A stretch of DNA of 64,000 bases from Styela clava (lineage: Eukaryota > Chordata > Ascidiacea > Stolidobranchia > Styelidae), in assembly GCF_964204865.1 (NCBI RefSeq), contig NC_135263.1:6636501-6700500 (forward strand), given 5' to 3'. Positions 22,901 through 33,500 of the stretch are shown here, in pieces. Made by a program: the position numbers and the translations under genes. Numbering within the stretch: the stretch's first letter is position 1; every line of letters begins with the position of its first letter. The notes beneath the pieces were generated by a model, which saw nothing but the letters and a program-made list of their open reading frames with translations, searched no databases and was not told the DNA's origin.

Positions 22901-24153
22901 CATCCAACCAACAGCAACCTGCCTATTATTCCCCTCCACAACAATCAAGAATACAAAGTCCTATAACCAACGCACAGAATACTTTGACTCGATACTCACC
23001 GCCTCGGAGTCCAAAATTGTTACCGTGAGTGTTAAGATATATACTATTGCCAAATTTTTTTGCAGATACCTTTTTCAGTTCTTCAAAATTATTACTCAGT
23101 ATAGGACTAACATGCTTTTTCATTGAATGAAGGTATTCAACAATAAAATTGTAGTCATTGTTATAATACCTTAAAATATGCACATTCTGAATTTCAAATT
23201 TTATTTTATTCTATCATCACATACAGAGATTTTCCATTCATAAAAACATCTTACAGGGGTGATCTCTCATCACATGTGGACTCTGTGCAAAACAATTTAG
23301 AAAATATTCAAGATCTTTTATTTAATAATGACCAAGTACAATTGGATTATGGATTAATTCAAGAGGTTAGTACTGAAATTTTCAAAAGTTTTTTTTCCTA
23401 AAATTTATTTGTGAAAAATAATGTTTGGCATTTAATATATGGAGAAACATCCACTGGCGTTTTCATTGATGCTCACATACAGCAGCATCATCACTTGTTA
23501 ATTTTTTTCTTTACATTTTTACAGTTGTTCAGCACTTCTCCTGATATTATGCCCCCCAGAGTTGTGAGTATAAAAACTATAGGAAAAATTCAAAACTTTA
23601 TTTTTCATACAGTAGTTTTAATTATTTTTATATTTGTTTAGGATATGCCAGCAGTTTCTGGAAGCGGAAATATTACAGGTAATGATTTGCATTTCATTAA
23701 ATTGACTAGATAGATTATAGTAATATTCGTATGGATAATATACATATAGAAAGTACCGTAAGTTTAATAAGCGTAGGTAGTCCATAGCGATAAAGCATAT
23801 TTTAGATCAGGAGTGTGCAACCTTTACTACATGAGGCCAGATACAAATAACTCTGTGAAACCGCGGGCGCACCATTTGTTCTTTGTTCCCTGGTTTAGAT
23901 GGTATCGTTGAAATAAGTCTATACCTCAAATGTATTTTTTTATTTGAAGAATTTTTGCTTCATAATGATCCATCTAACTTGGCTATTGCGTGAATCAAAA
24001 ATATTAGGTATGTGATTTTAGGGAATTTATGTCACATAGTTTTTTATTTTTTTAGGAAATGAACTCATTTTGCATCCTGGCGTGTCTGCCAATAGAAACG
24101 GGTCACAAAAAGATTTGGAAGATGATTTGAAAGAACTGGAAAACTACATGTGA
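16950..24153 (+). CDS. HSF1: Heat shock transcription factor 1
   Basis: Fourteen exons with GT-AG introns and consistent phases: 16950-17078, 17608-17716, 18097-18221, 18753-18874, 19281-19356, 20064-20122, 20977-21157, 21891-22038, 22385-22581, 22894-23024, 23257-23365, 23525-23563, 23642-23678, 24056-24153. Together they encode 519 residues (human HSF1 is 529). The winged-helix DNA-binding domain covers about 18-121, with [19 protein letters not shown] and YGFRKI (recognition helix). The HR-A/B trimerisation coiled coil covers about 122-207 ([32 protein letters not shown]) and ends in GVKRKLPLM. A Ser/Pro-rich regulatory region has [11 protein letters not shown]-terminal HR-C heptad helix lies near 428-465 ([14 protein letters not shown]), followed by an acidic end. 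The protein binds heat-shock elements as a trimer. Exon ends were set by splice consensus and reading frame; the small exons 12 and 13 are the least certain. Confidence 0.95.
17380..17480. repeat. GACTC-rich repeat in HSF1 intron 1
   Basis: Multiple GACTC/GAGTC units (GTGACTCATGATTGGAG, TTGACTTGAGACTC, ATGACTCAATC, AAGACTCTTGG) occur within about 100 bases. The style matches the GGCTGTGGAGTC element at 32477 but without clear termini. Confidence 0.4.
18890..19215 (+). repeat. hAT-like MITE family B, partially tandem copy in HSF1 intron 4
   Basis: The block CTTCTCTAACTTATAT, GATCTGTGGCCCT, GAAGACTTTCATC, TTTGTGG occurs twice (about 18895-19020 and 19048-19115). The second copy continues with CCTAGTTTTG, CATCAGTTATT and AATAATAAAAAGCCA. 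Related copies lie at 22672, 29240 and, inverted, at 30722. Confidence 0.55.
19629..19761. mobile_element. Foldback MITE in HSF1 intron 5
   Basis: The left arm begins ACTATGCAATTCAAGAGTC and the right arm ends with its exact reverse complement. The arms continue inward over about 48 bases (ACACTAACACAAATGTAT against ATATATTTGTGTTAGTGTG) around a short centre. A half copy occurs at 61229-61281. No coding capacity. Confidence 0.75.
20392..20702 (-). mobile_element. hAT MITE, 311 bp, perfect TSD, HSF1 intron 6
   Basis: The terminal inverted repeats are CAGGGGTCTCCAAC and CAGGGGTCTTCAAC (right end reverse-complemented). The 8-bp target duplication CTTTAGAT (20384-20391, 20703-20710) is perfect. 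The minus strand retains the C-terminal end of a hAT transposase (next entry), so this copy deleted the front of its gene. Confidence 0.92.
20560..20700 (-). pseudogene. hAT transposase C-terminal remnant
   Basis: The minus strand reads [20 protein letters not shown] followed directly by [20 protein letters not shown]. The sequence F-x-x-M-K-x-x-K-S-x-x-R-x-R-L-T-D-x-H-L is the conserved end of the dimerisation region of Charlie/GTF2IRD2-like hAT transposases. Only this terminal segment is left, so it cannot be active. Confidence 0.7.
21549..21865 (+). repeat. tRNA-derived SINE family 1, near full length, HSF1 intron 7
   Basis: Head GGCTGTGTGGCGCACC and GCTAAGTGTCAGGAATATG, B-box-like GGTTCGAATCATG near 21638, middle GAGGATTGCTGGACTC, then AACTGGCTAACTGATC, ending in AAGATAAATATGTAAATCC just 25 bases before exon 8. 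About 310 bases, the likely full unit length. Confidence 0.75.
22096..22240 (-). repeat. tRNA-derived SINE family 1, 3' part, HSF1 intron 8
   Basis: The plus strand reads AGGATTTTCATATTTT, CCTGGGGGAAAGCCGA and TACGACTT, then GTTAACCAGTTATTTATTCC and GCATGGACTTGAT. This is the reverse complement of the SINE tail order seen at 16290 and 62083. It is diverged and lacks the head. Confidence 0.55.
22672..22720 (+). repeat. Fragment of MITE family B, HSF1 intron 9
   Basis: CCATCAGTTTTTCCACG followed by TTTAATAATAATAAAAGCCA matches the inner part of the family B copy at 19148-19190. Confidence 0.4.
23808..23892. repeat. Possible short hAT-like remnant, HSF1 intron 13
   Basis: The left end is CAGGAGTGTGCAACC. 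The sequence ends with CCCTG and is flanked by TTTTAGAT and GTTTAGAT (7 of 8 identical). The two ends are poor inverted repeats of each other, so this may be a deletion relic or chance. Confidence 0.3.
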
Positions 24154-24407
24154 AAACACCATTGACAAACCTAAAAAACGACAATGGCCGATAAAATTGA
24201 ATTTTAATAAGCTAGCCCAGAATATGTTGCACATGAGCTGCACCCCATTATCACACCATGTCAATCTGTGCATAAACTGACAAATAGTGTCGCTGTGGGA
24301 CTGAAGTACGTCTTTTATTCGTCATGCTTCTTCTATTCTTTTATTCATCACCCATAAGATTGTACAGTGAGAAAATATCATTTGCCTGCAATATGCTTGA
24401 ATTATAT

Positions 24408-24714
24408 CAGGGATAGCAAACTTCTGACCAGTATGTTTTTTTGTGATATGCCGAGAAATAATGCGAAAAAAGTACTAACATTTCAGTGATAAATAATTTC
24501 ATAAAATTGAGTCTTAGAAATTGTCTTAGTTCGGTGCTATAAGTACTGGATTTGTAAAGCTCAATACCACACAATAATAACCCAAGTTTATTATACTTGC
24601 GGAAATGATAAAAAAGCAAGTTTCTAATTGATTAAATCCATGATCCACATTATCCTTTTTCACGAAAAAAATATAACGTGCTCCCCATTCAGTAAAAAAG
24701 GTTTGCTATCCCTG
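24408..24714. mobile_element. TIR element (MITE), 307 bp, just 3' of HSF1
   Basis: The terminal inverted repeats CAGGGATAGCAAACTT and CAGGGATAGCAAACCTT (right end reverse-complemented) lie 254 bases after the HSF1 stop, possibly inside its 3' UTR. The 8-bp flanks do not match, so the target duplication has decayed. The end style is hAT-like. Confidence 0.75.
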
Positions 24715-27531
24715 ATTCCCTGCAATATATCATCAATTTATACAAAAGTTTCAGAGTTTACTTGTTAGAAAATCATGCGAGCTGGTGGCTTCATATAAAA
24801 TGGTGACACAGCCACTGCAGCACTTCCATTGACTGTACTTTTTTGCTAAATTAATGAAGTGAATTTGTATAAACGAATATGTCATTCATATTGCTGCATA
24901 AGTTGGCGCTCCAGATTTACACTTCATTATTTCTTGTTATCACAATGTTAAAAATATTCACCTATCAGCTCTTGTGAGTTTGTATGAACATTGGTTTAGT
25001 AGATCTGAAGCACTTTTTAATATTGAATTGTTCTTTATACTGTTGAAAAAGCAAGCTAAGCCCTGTACATTGGGCTTGCAGTGATGTCATTATATATTAA
25101 ATTTGCAAGCTCAAGGGCCTTCAAAATTAATGTAGAAAAGGTACTGAGGTGCAAATCCACATTTGCATGCTAAGAGCTATTATGTTCATCTTTGCAGTTG
25201 AGATTCTTGTGGGTAGTAGTTCACCATGAAACTTGGAAGAATCCGATTTGAAACTATCAGAGTAGGAATTTTGTTGTGAAGTAAATGTTGATCCTACATG
25301 GATTTGTACATTATCACATATGTTCCATCTCAATTCTTTTCATATATCAATGTTTCAGGGTTTTTCCAGTCTCGTTTCTTGTTTGATGAAACAGGGAATA
25401 GCTCATGTACTAAAAAGTTTTTTTGGGTTGTTCAAACAGGTTTTATGTAAATGATGAATTTTGATCATTTTTTTTATTTTGTTCCATTCAGTTTATTAAA
25501 ATCATTTGTGCCATCATCGGTCCATAATGTTTAGTTTATGGAGTAGAAATACAGTTCTTTTTTGTACCAGTTTTGCCAAATTGTGTTTGTGATGGAACAG
25601 GGGACAAATTGTGTGGTCTCCAGGCCATAGAGTCTGGTGTAAAGACTGCAACTGTTCAAACTGATTCTTTTGATGAATTCCACCGAAGGCGAGTAGTGGT
25701 TGGATTCCGTGGGTGAACTTACATCACTTCTGTGTTGAATATTAAAACAGAATTTGATGAGGGCGTGGTAAAATAGAAATGGGTCAACAATTTAATTTCC
25801 AACAGGTCACAGGACAAGATTCAAGCTTTGTACAATTTTTTGCGTTACCTGCTGCTTTCCCAGTTGTATTAAACTATAATTGATTGCCCTAAGCTAAGGT
25901 GTAAGAGCTATGACAGGTGTCATTATCATGCCCGCAGATTCCGTTAAGTAGCACACAGATCCGAGGTCGACAATCGGTCCTTCCTCGTATTGGATATGCG
26001 AGTCTTTAACTTAGACATATGTTAAACCGTAAATATATACTACTACGGGTAAACCCATTAGTCCAGTGGGTTTATTTGAAGTGCAGTGTGTAGGGAATAT
26101 TACAGACCATCTTTGGCGCAAAAAATCGTTAGGTTAGGAAAGCTAGTCACTTTTTCATAGCTTTGCAAATGAAGGTACGGGATTTTCCTGTCATTTATAA
26201 AGCTCGCGATATTTAGTACTATTTTTTCTATAAAAAACCCATAGATGCGTATCTTCTTTTCTTCCCACAGTTCCCAATTTTCCCCGATAATTTTCTCATT
26301 CCCACAGATCACTCGAAAGTGCGACTCACGTCAGTCACGTGAATGCACTGAATTCACATTTCCTAGTTACAGCATTTCATTATTGTGCCCCCGTCGCTCC
26401 CGCTTCACAGCTTACTGGGCTTAGGTGCAGTTCCGGTTGATCATTTAGTCAGTGTGTTGCGAAGAATAAAAAGTAGTCTTGACAAAATGACCTATGTTTC
26501 ATAAATTTAGAAAAATTGTTTTGTCAAATTGGGATAGAATTTATACATTTATGCTTTATAAATGCCATTTGAAAAACAACTACTAACACTGTTTTTTTTT
26601 GTTTTTATGCATCTATTGTAAAGTTTATCTCGAACCCATAATCGGAACAACAGGCAATAACAATAAAAAAGCTGATTAGGAAATCAATACAGCCTACAAA
26701 ACCTTACTAGACAGTTAAAACGTACCGGTACCGGTACAGAGTATAAGTAAAGATGGAAATTTTGCAAAAAAGATGTACGTGTTAACTCACCTAAAGCTAT
26801 TAAATTAATTCACACATACATACAACCACAGAGATATAAAGTAAGAAGAACAATGATAAACCTGGCAAATTACATAGTAAACAAAAATATTAGGAAAATA
26901 AATAAAAATTACTTGGCCACATGGTATTAATAATTTTGTAATGGTTGCCACTGCCAAATTGATCGCTTTCCCGTTGAAAAAAGTTTATTAAATAAGAATA
27001 TACAGCCAAGCTGATTATAGGTGAAGTCAAATTTCCCAACCAAAGTTGCGAGAATTTGAACAAATAAATGATTAACCAATATGTAATAGACTAACAAACG
27101 AGAACCCTTGATTTGCCATAGGCCTATGACTGTATGATTAGGCTCCGGGCCATTCTCTTCTTCTCCTGCTGCAGCAATATGAAAATCTTAAAATAAATCT
27201 TAAATAACAATTTTTTGAATTGCTTTTGAAAAAAGTCGCTGAGATTTTGAAAGCCATTTCGAATATGTTCTGAATCCACTTAAAATCTGAAAATGGACGA
27301 AGAAAGAGATTTTTAGTTTGCAGTTTTTCAATGTTTTTAGAACATTTTTAAATATTTTGTTCTTACTTTCAGATTGTTTTGTTATCTGGGAGTGTGTTGT
27401 TACTATGATGCACCATAATATGCAATAGCTAGACCTAAGTTCGGAAGTTGTTCTTGCCCAGTTATATTTATTGAAGCTGTTATAAATTAGTTCTTCGATA
27501 AAAATTTGATGTAATCAATTTGGACTGTACG
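24715..27531. other. HSF1-VAC14 intergenic region
   Basis: Contains the HSF1 3' UTR (end not determined), an AATAAA at 26465-26470, a tandem TACCGGTACCGGTAC motif near 26723 and the 19-bp insertion at 26028. No additional gene recognised. Confidence 0.4.
26028..26046. mobile_element. 19-bp micro-insertion, copy 1
   Basis: The 19-mer CGTAAATATATACTACTAC is identical to the one at 38074-38092. Here it is flanked by TGTTAAAC (26020-26027) and GGGTAAAC (26047-26054), 6 of 8 identical, as in an old 8-bp target duplication. Confidence 0.5.
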
Positions 27532-30500
27532 ATGGCTAACAATGATCCTAATTATCCTCTCACAACAACAATTGTACGTCTACTTCATGATAAGCTGTAT
27601 GAAAAGCGAAAGATTGCTGCATTAGAAATAGAAAAGTAAGTAGGGCCTACATTCATAGCCAATATGGGACACTTCTCTGTTTTAAATACTGTCCTGATAT
27701 GTCCATATATATAACCTAGGACTGGAAATTTCACTGAAAACAGTGAACCTGGCAAAATTGACCAGTTAAACCCTGTTGGCGACAAAGGTGCAGCACGAAC
27801 GTCGCTGAACTTTTGATGTATAAAAATGGGAAAATATGACTTGTTAGTTAGCTAATATTCGAACACTCTGCTTGGTAACTCTCTTACAAACTATTTGAGT
27901 ATATTTGGGAGTATTTTATTAATATTGATTATGACAAATGAAACTTTTGAACTTATGTGACAAATTTAAATTGAAGTATACCGATAATTATATTTGCTGG
28001 AATAATTTAAGCGGATGGCTTCAAGTTTCAAAAAATTTTGTTAAATCTTGTGTGTTGACAAGTGGCCATCAATTGGTCTGGGTTTAAAGCTATACATGTT
28101 ATAGATTTGATTTTAGATATTGCATATGTCTGTATGTCCATTTTCAGATTTAGCAATACGGATCCATAATTTACAGAAAAGTGATTTTCTCAAAACCTTC
28201 TTAAGATGTGACATAGGCCAATTTGATCCTACTGCTGCGAATTGACTTGATAAACTTGTGTTTAATCGTTCTTTCCCAACTGAGAGGGGGATGTTTTTGA
28301 TCCCAATTCGGTTTTTGTATCTGTAAAAAAGTAATTATATTTTACTCCTTTTTCCTAGAATCATTCGAGCCTTGGTGCTGGAGAGAAGGAATGATGATGT
28401 TAAAAAAGCAATCACATTGTTGACAAGTGATTTTACTCTTTCAAATAATTCGAACAGTAGGAAAGGTGGATTGATTGGACTTGCTGCTTGTGCTATTGCA
28501 CTTGGCAGTCAGGTGAAGATTTCTCTAAAATACACAAATTATCAAGATGTTTTGTGGGAGCTGGAGCCAAGCTTACCATAATAGATGGATATAGAACTGA
28601 AGCTACTAAAAATTGTAGTGGCTCCAGCTCCTAACCATCTATTTGTATTTTCACTTACTCATTTTTTTTTTTCCTTTACTAGAATATTATAAAATAAGAA
28701 AATTGATTTTTTCACCTTATTCTCTCGTTTTAATTTAATTTCTAATAGGCTATTCATTTGAAATTTTCAAGTTAAATTTGTATAATGTGCACTTGGGCTG
28801 ATGTTTCATGGTCGTAAAAATAAGGCTCGGATTTTGAAGCGAGAACCATGGCATGAATGTTCGGAGCTGCAGCCAAAGCCATTATGATTTCAATCCTCAA
28901 CTGCCCTGCTCCCTTTGAGAGCGTTAATTAGTTGTGTCTAATCACATTGTGTTATACATGCCACATTTGACCTGGGCAATAATCAAAAGTTCTGTTACTC
29001 TCTATTGAAAACCCTCAATTTATCTGCTTTTTATATACATTTTGCAGGATATCACACAATACTTGGATGAATTGATTAATCCTGTATTAATTTGTTCAAT
29101 GGATGCAGATAACAGAATTCGGTATTTTGCTTGTGAATCTCTATATAACATTGTTAAAGTTTCAAGAGCAGATACAATGCCTTTCTTTAATAAACTTTTT
29201 GATGCAATGAGCAAGGTGAGGCTTTTTTCAATGCTTGGTTTAGATTAGTTGTTCTCAATTAAACTATCAGGATCTGTGGCCCATTTCCAAAGTATCCTCA
29301 CACTCATTGCCCTCTGAACTTTAACAAAAAAACGCAAATGGTACCTATATAATTTTTCAATATACCTTTTTAATATAGTTACATTCACAATATTTTTTTC
29401 CATTTAAATTTTCTATATCGGAAATTAGTTCCTGCATCTGGCATTGTCAGTAAAATGATATTACTGTAGCTATTCTGATATGCATAAACATGATTTTTAT
29501 CTATTTTATTTAGCTAACTGCTGATCCGGATCCTAATGTACGAAATGGTTCGGACTTGCTTGATCGTTTACTCAAGGTATAAAGTAAAATATTTCGTTCA
29601 ATCAGTATTGTTTAACTTTGAATCTGTCTTTGTAACTTATGTACCAATTGATTTTGGGTACTATAAGATGGAAGCTATGACCTTTATTAATTCATTTTCC
29701 ATTTGAATCCTATGGGACCATTATTTGATGCCAAATTGTTGGATTTTATAATTCAGGCAATCATATGCCCTTTTGTACTATGTTTTCTAATATTTAATAC
29801 ATTTGGTAAATTCTTTTAACATTGACATTTGCTGACATTGTAGTGGAACCACATTAGTGATGTATTGCTAGTTTGCCTAAACATGTTATGATTTTAGGTG
29901 GAATAAAAAATGCTCAGTCAGGAATTTTATATTTTCCAATTTCCAATGCTTTACTTATTATTGAGACATGCGTCAAATATGACTCTTTTAAGTACTATCC
30001 AATATCCATATGTTGTTCTTATATTAGCAAAATTGTTTTCTTATAGGACATTGTGACAGAATTTCCAGCTTTTGATGTTGCTGGATTTATGCCGTTGTTA
30101 TGTGATAGAATTTATACGATGAATCAATACACAAGGCGATTTCTGATTCAGTGGTTGATCTGCCTTGATTCTGTGCCTGAAATCAACATTCTGATATATT
30201 TACCCAAATTCCTGGACGGTATGTTTCAAATACTTGGTGACACGAGCATGGAGATTAAAAAAATGTGAGTGTTTTTTCTCATTTGCAATAAACAGGTAAG
30301 CTATACCATATTTTCAGGCTATTTAGCTGAGTCCTTTTTTCTTGGTTCACCAATATACTCTCTATTTTTTTCTCAAATTCTATTTTCCTCTTTTTTTTGG
30401 TAAAAAAATCATGGCATAGAATTTATTTTGCTTGGTAGGTATACTGACTGTAATCTGGCAAATGATAATATTAAACATAGTAACTTATCATATGGCCCAA

Positions 30501-33500
30501 ATTGAAATATGTTATTATGCAACATTCCCCATATGATTTTAATGTGTATCATCGTGATATTGTTTAATAAGGCAATGTTTCCTGGAAGCAGCAAAATCAA
30601 TTTGTGCTATTCAACGCTTCCTGATTGTGTCCTGTTATTTTCGTTATGAGTATTTGTCATATCGCAATATAGTAATATATACGTTACATATCGGCCCAGT
30701 GGATATGACTTGAAATGATTTTAAGGGGTTATCAAATTTGGCTGTCTGCTCCCTTGGAGGCCATGAGCTAAGACCCCTACAGATATCATTATTTTAAAGT
30801 AAATAGATTTATTAAATTCTTCGACTGTAATGCATTTGTTCTTTTTGATTATATTTGTTGGCTATTTAATTTTTAAACATGAGGCATTAAATAACTGACG
30901 AAGCCTGTCAAAATCTAAACTAGGTATTTTTATATGAGAGCAGTGTGCCACCACTATTCAGTTTTTGGTAGGGCAACCGATCATGAAAGTTCGGGAACCA
31001 CTGGTTTAGAGCATATTATTGTGTTTTTGCTCAAAGTTAATGCAATATACAGTCTGGTAATATTTTTGTCTGTATGGAATCTGTTAAGTAGTTGACCTTC
31101 ACTGGTTTCTGACGCCTTGTAATTTGTACGTGTAATTTTCAGGTGTGAAACGACACTGGATGAGATTTTACAAAATATTAAAAAAGATCCAGAATCAGTC
31201 AAGTTCAATGAGATGGTTAATATTGTCATCGTACATTGCCAATCTCAAGGTATGATATTAAATTATCACAAACTTCATAGCATTATTTGCGAGAGGATTG
31301 CTTGACTCCTCCTCGTCATTTGATGGTTCACATAATCGGTAGCCGGTTACGACTTCGTCCAACATACCCGAGGTCGTGATTTGCTATCTGATTTGGTATT
31401 GGTTTTCCTCTACATGGGATAAATATAAAAATACAGCAAATTTCAGGCAGAAATTATCTCGCACATAATTAATTATATGAGTTAATCAGAATGTGGGTAA
31501 TGGCAATTAATATTCAGCAGAATGTGTGAGTCAACCGCCGCCCATCAAATTCAAAAAAACTAAATTCGTCTCAAATCATATATTTACTGCTTATTAGATG
31601 GGTAGGTCATTTGAAAAGACGTAAGATTGCAAAAAAAATCCAGAAGAATAAATCATTCTAATAAAAGTCATTTATAAATGCAATGAATTGTCTTAAGAAG
31701 TCAGAAACTATCAATGTATACACAATTCACGATCAATTTCCATTATGTTATTTCACCAGATGATTTCATCAAGGTAAAGGCTTTGTTGTGGATGCAGGAA
31801 TTCATAAAACTTGCCGGTCCAATTGTTCTACAATATGCATCTGGTGTGGTGGGTGCAGTACTACCAACACTTGCATATGAAGATTTAATGCATAATAATA
31901 TCCTCTTCAAATATCTTATCATGATTTTTCACTAGGAATATTTGAATGGAGTGTAGATATGGATCATTATTATGAAAAAGATGCTTCTCTCCACAATTAA
32001 CAGACTAAAAATTTCAAGTACTCGAAGTCTAGGACGCAAGGAAGGCTTTTTACCTAATAATTCACCTAAAATTTGCTGTTTTAATCCAATTAACAATTCG
32101 TTTCTCTATATTCGAGCATTGGTTTTTGTGTTATTAATTTTTTCAGAATTCAGACTAGCCTGTTTTGTTTCAAAATCATGTTCAATTAAAGTTAGATTTA
32201 TATCTGATATTGCTACATACTGAACAAATAACTTCAAAGCTGGTGAGAAATTGTTAATACAAAAGTATACCTTTACTCTGCTTCGTAATAAAAAGTATAT
32301 TTTGTTCTTAACTGACCAACACGCGTGCATGAAGCTGCAAAATCTGCCAATTCAAGTTTAATGAAATTGATTGATAATTCTTGTGATAAATCTGAAGGAT
32401 CAAGTGGCGAGGACAGGTTTGCTAGTGTATTATTTTTTTTTTACTCAGTTCTAATCTTAACAGAATTTTATCAACAAGGCTGTGGAGTCTGGGAAAAATT
32501 TTAGGCTTTGACTCTGGGTTGAGAAAATTTTGGACTCTTCGACTACTGGCGCTTTGGTTGTAAGAAATTATGACTCCGAACTCCGATATAAATCAAACAA
32601 AATAACAGAAACTTTTGGCTTATACAAGCTTTCTTTGGTAGACTGTTAAGAATGCATGGTGAACCTTGGGCTTTTTGAGTTTCTGTGGAGAATTTTGAAT
32701 TTTATTTCTCCATTGAAAGTCTGTAATTCTGAGACTGACTCCACAGCCCGGTTATCAACAGCATTCAACACCATATTTAAATAAAAGATTTGGTACCTAA
32801 TTTATGAATAAATGAGCCGATGGTACTGAGTAGAAAGAAGTAAGTTGGAATGTGTAGCTTATGACCAAGATCTTATATTAACAGCTAGTTTTGATATAAT
32901 TGGCTTTTTTCCAAGCTCTTTTTTCATGTTGTAAATAGTATTGTTGTTTCGTCAGATGAAACGTTACACAAAGAAATTTATGTGTGATGGAAGATATTTG
33001 AATCCACTGAATATGTTTTTATGAGTCCTGATTTTTTTTCATTTTTCAGTCCACTGCCTTTGAATGACATGTTTCAAGTATTTACAAGGTATTTACAACA
33101 TCAATCAACTTCAACTAAAACTGCTGTTATCAGATGGATAACTCATTTGTTGGTGCAGATTCCCTACAGGGTAAATGATTTTCGCTGATGCTTTGTTGTG
33201 TTTTATGAAAGATAATTATAATTATGAAATATAGTATCTGTAAGTTTGGGAATTTTTAACCACACTTTGTTCCTAAAATAAGTTTTAGTTCAGAATATTG
33301 GTTGTGTGGTGTGTTGTAGCTGTTCACTTATTTGTATTTTTGATTGGTGCCAAGTGGTACCTGATTCAATTCCATTTATAAATACTAAGCTGATAATCGT
33401 ATTCCCTTTATTTTTGCTCCTTATAGTAAACAAACATATTTTTTATTGAATTTTAGACATTCATGTATATTGATGAAATCTTCACACATTTAATGAATAC

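Noticed and set aside
31714-31935. 73-codon frame read straight through to the stop at 31935 as the end of a truncated VAC14
   Set aside because: The VAC14 frame resumes at 32323 and continues for ten more in-phase exons; the U12 AT-AC junction explains the apparent stop.
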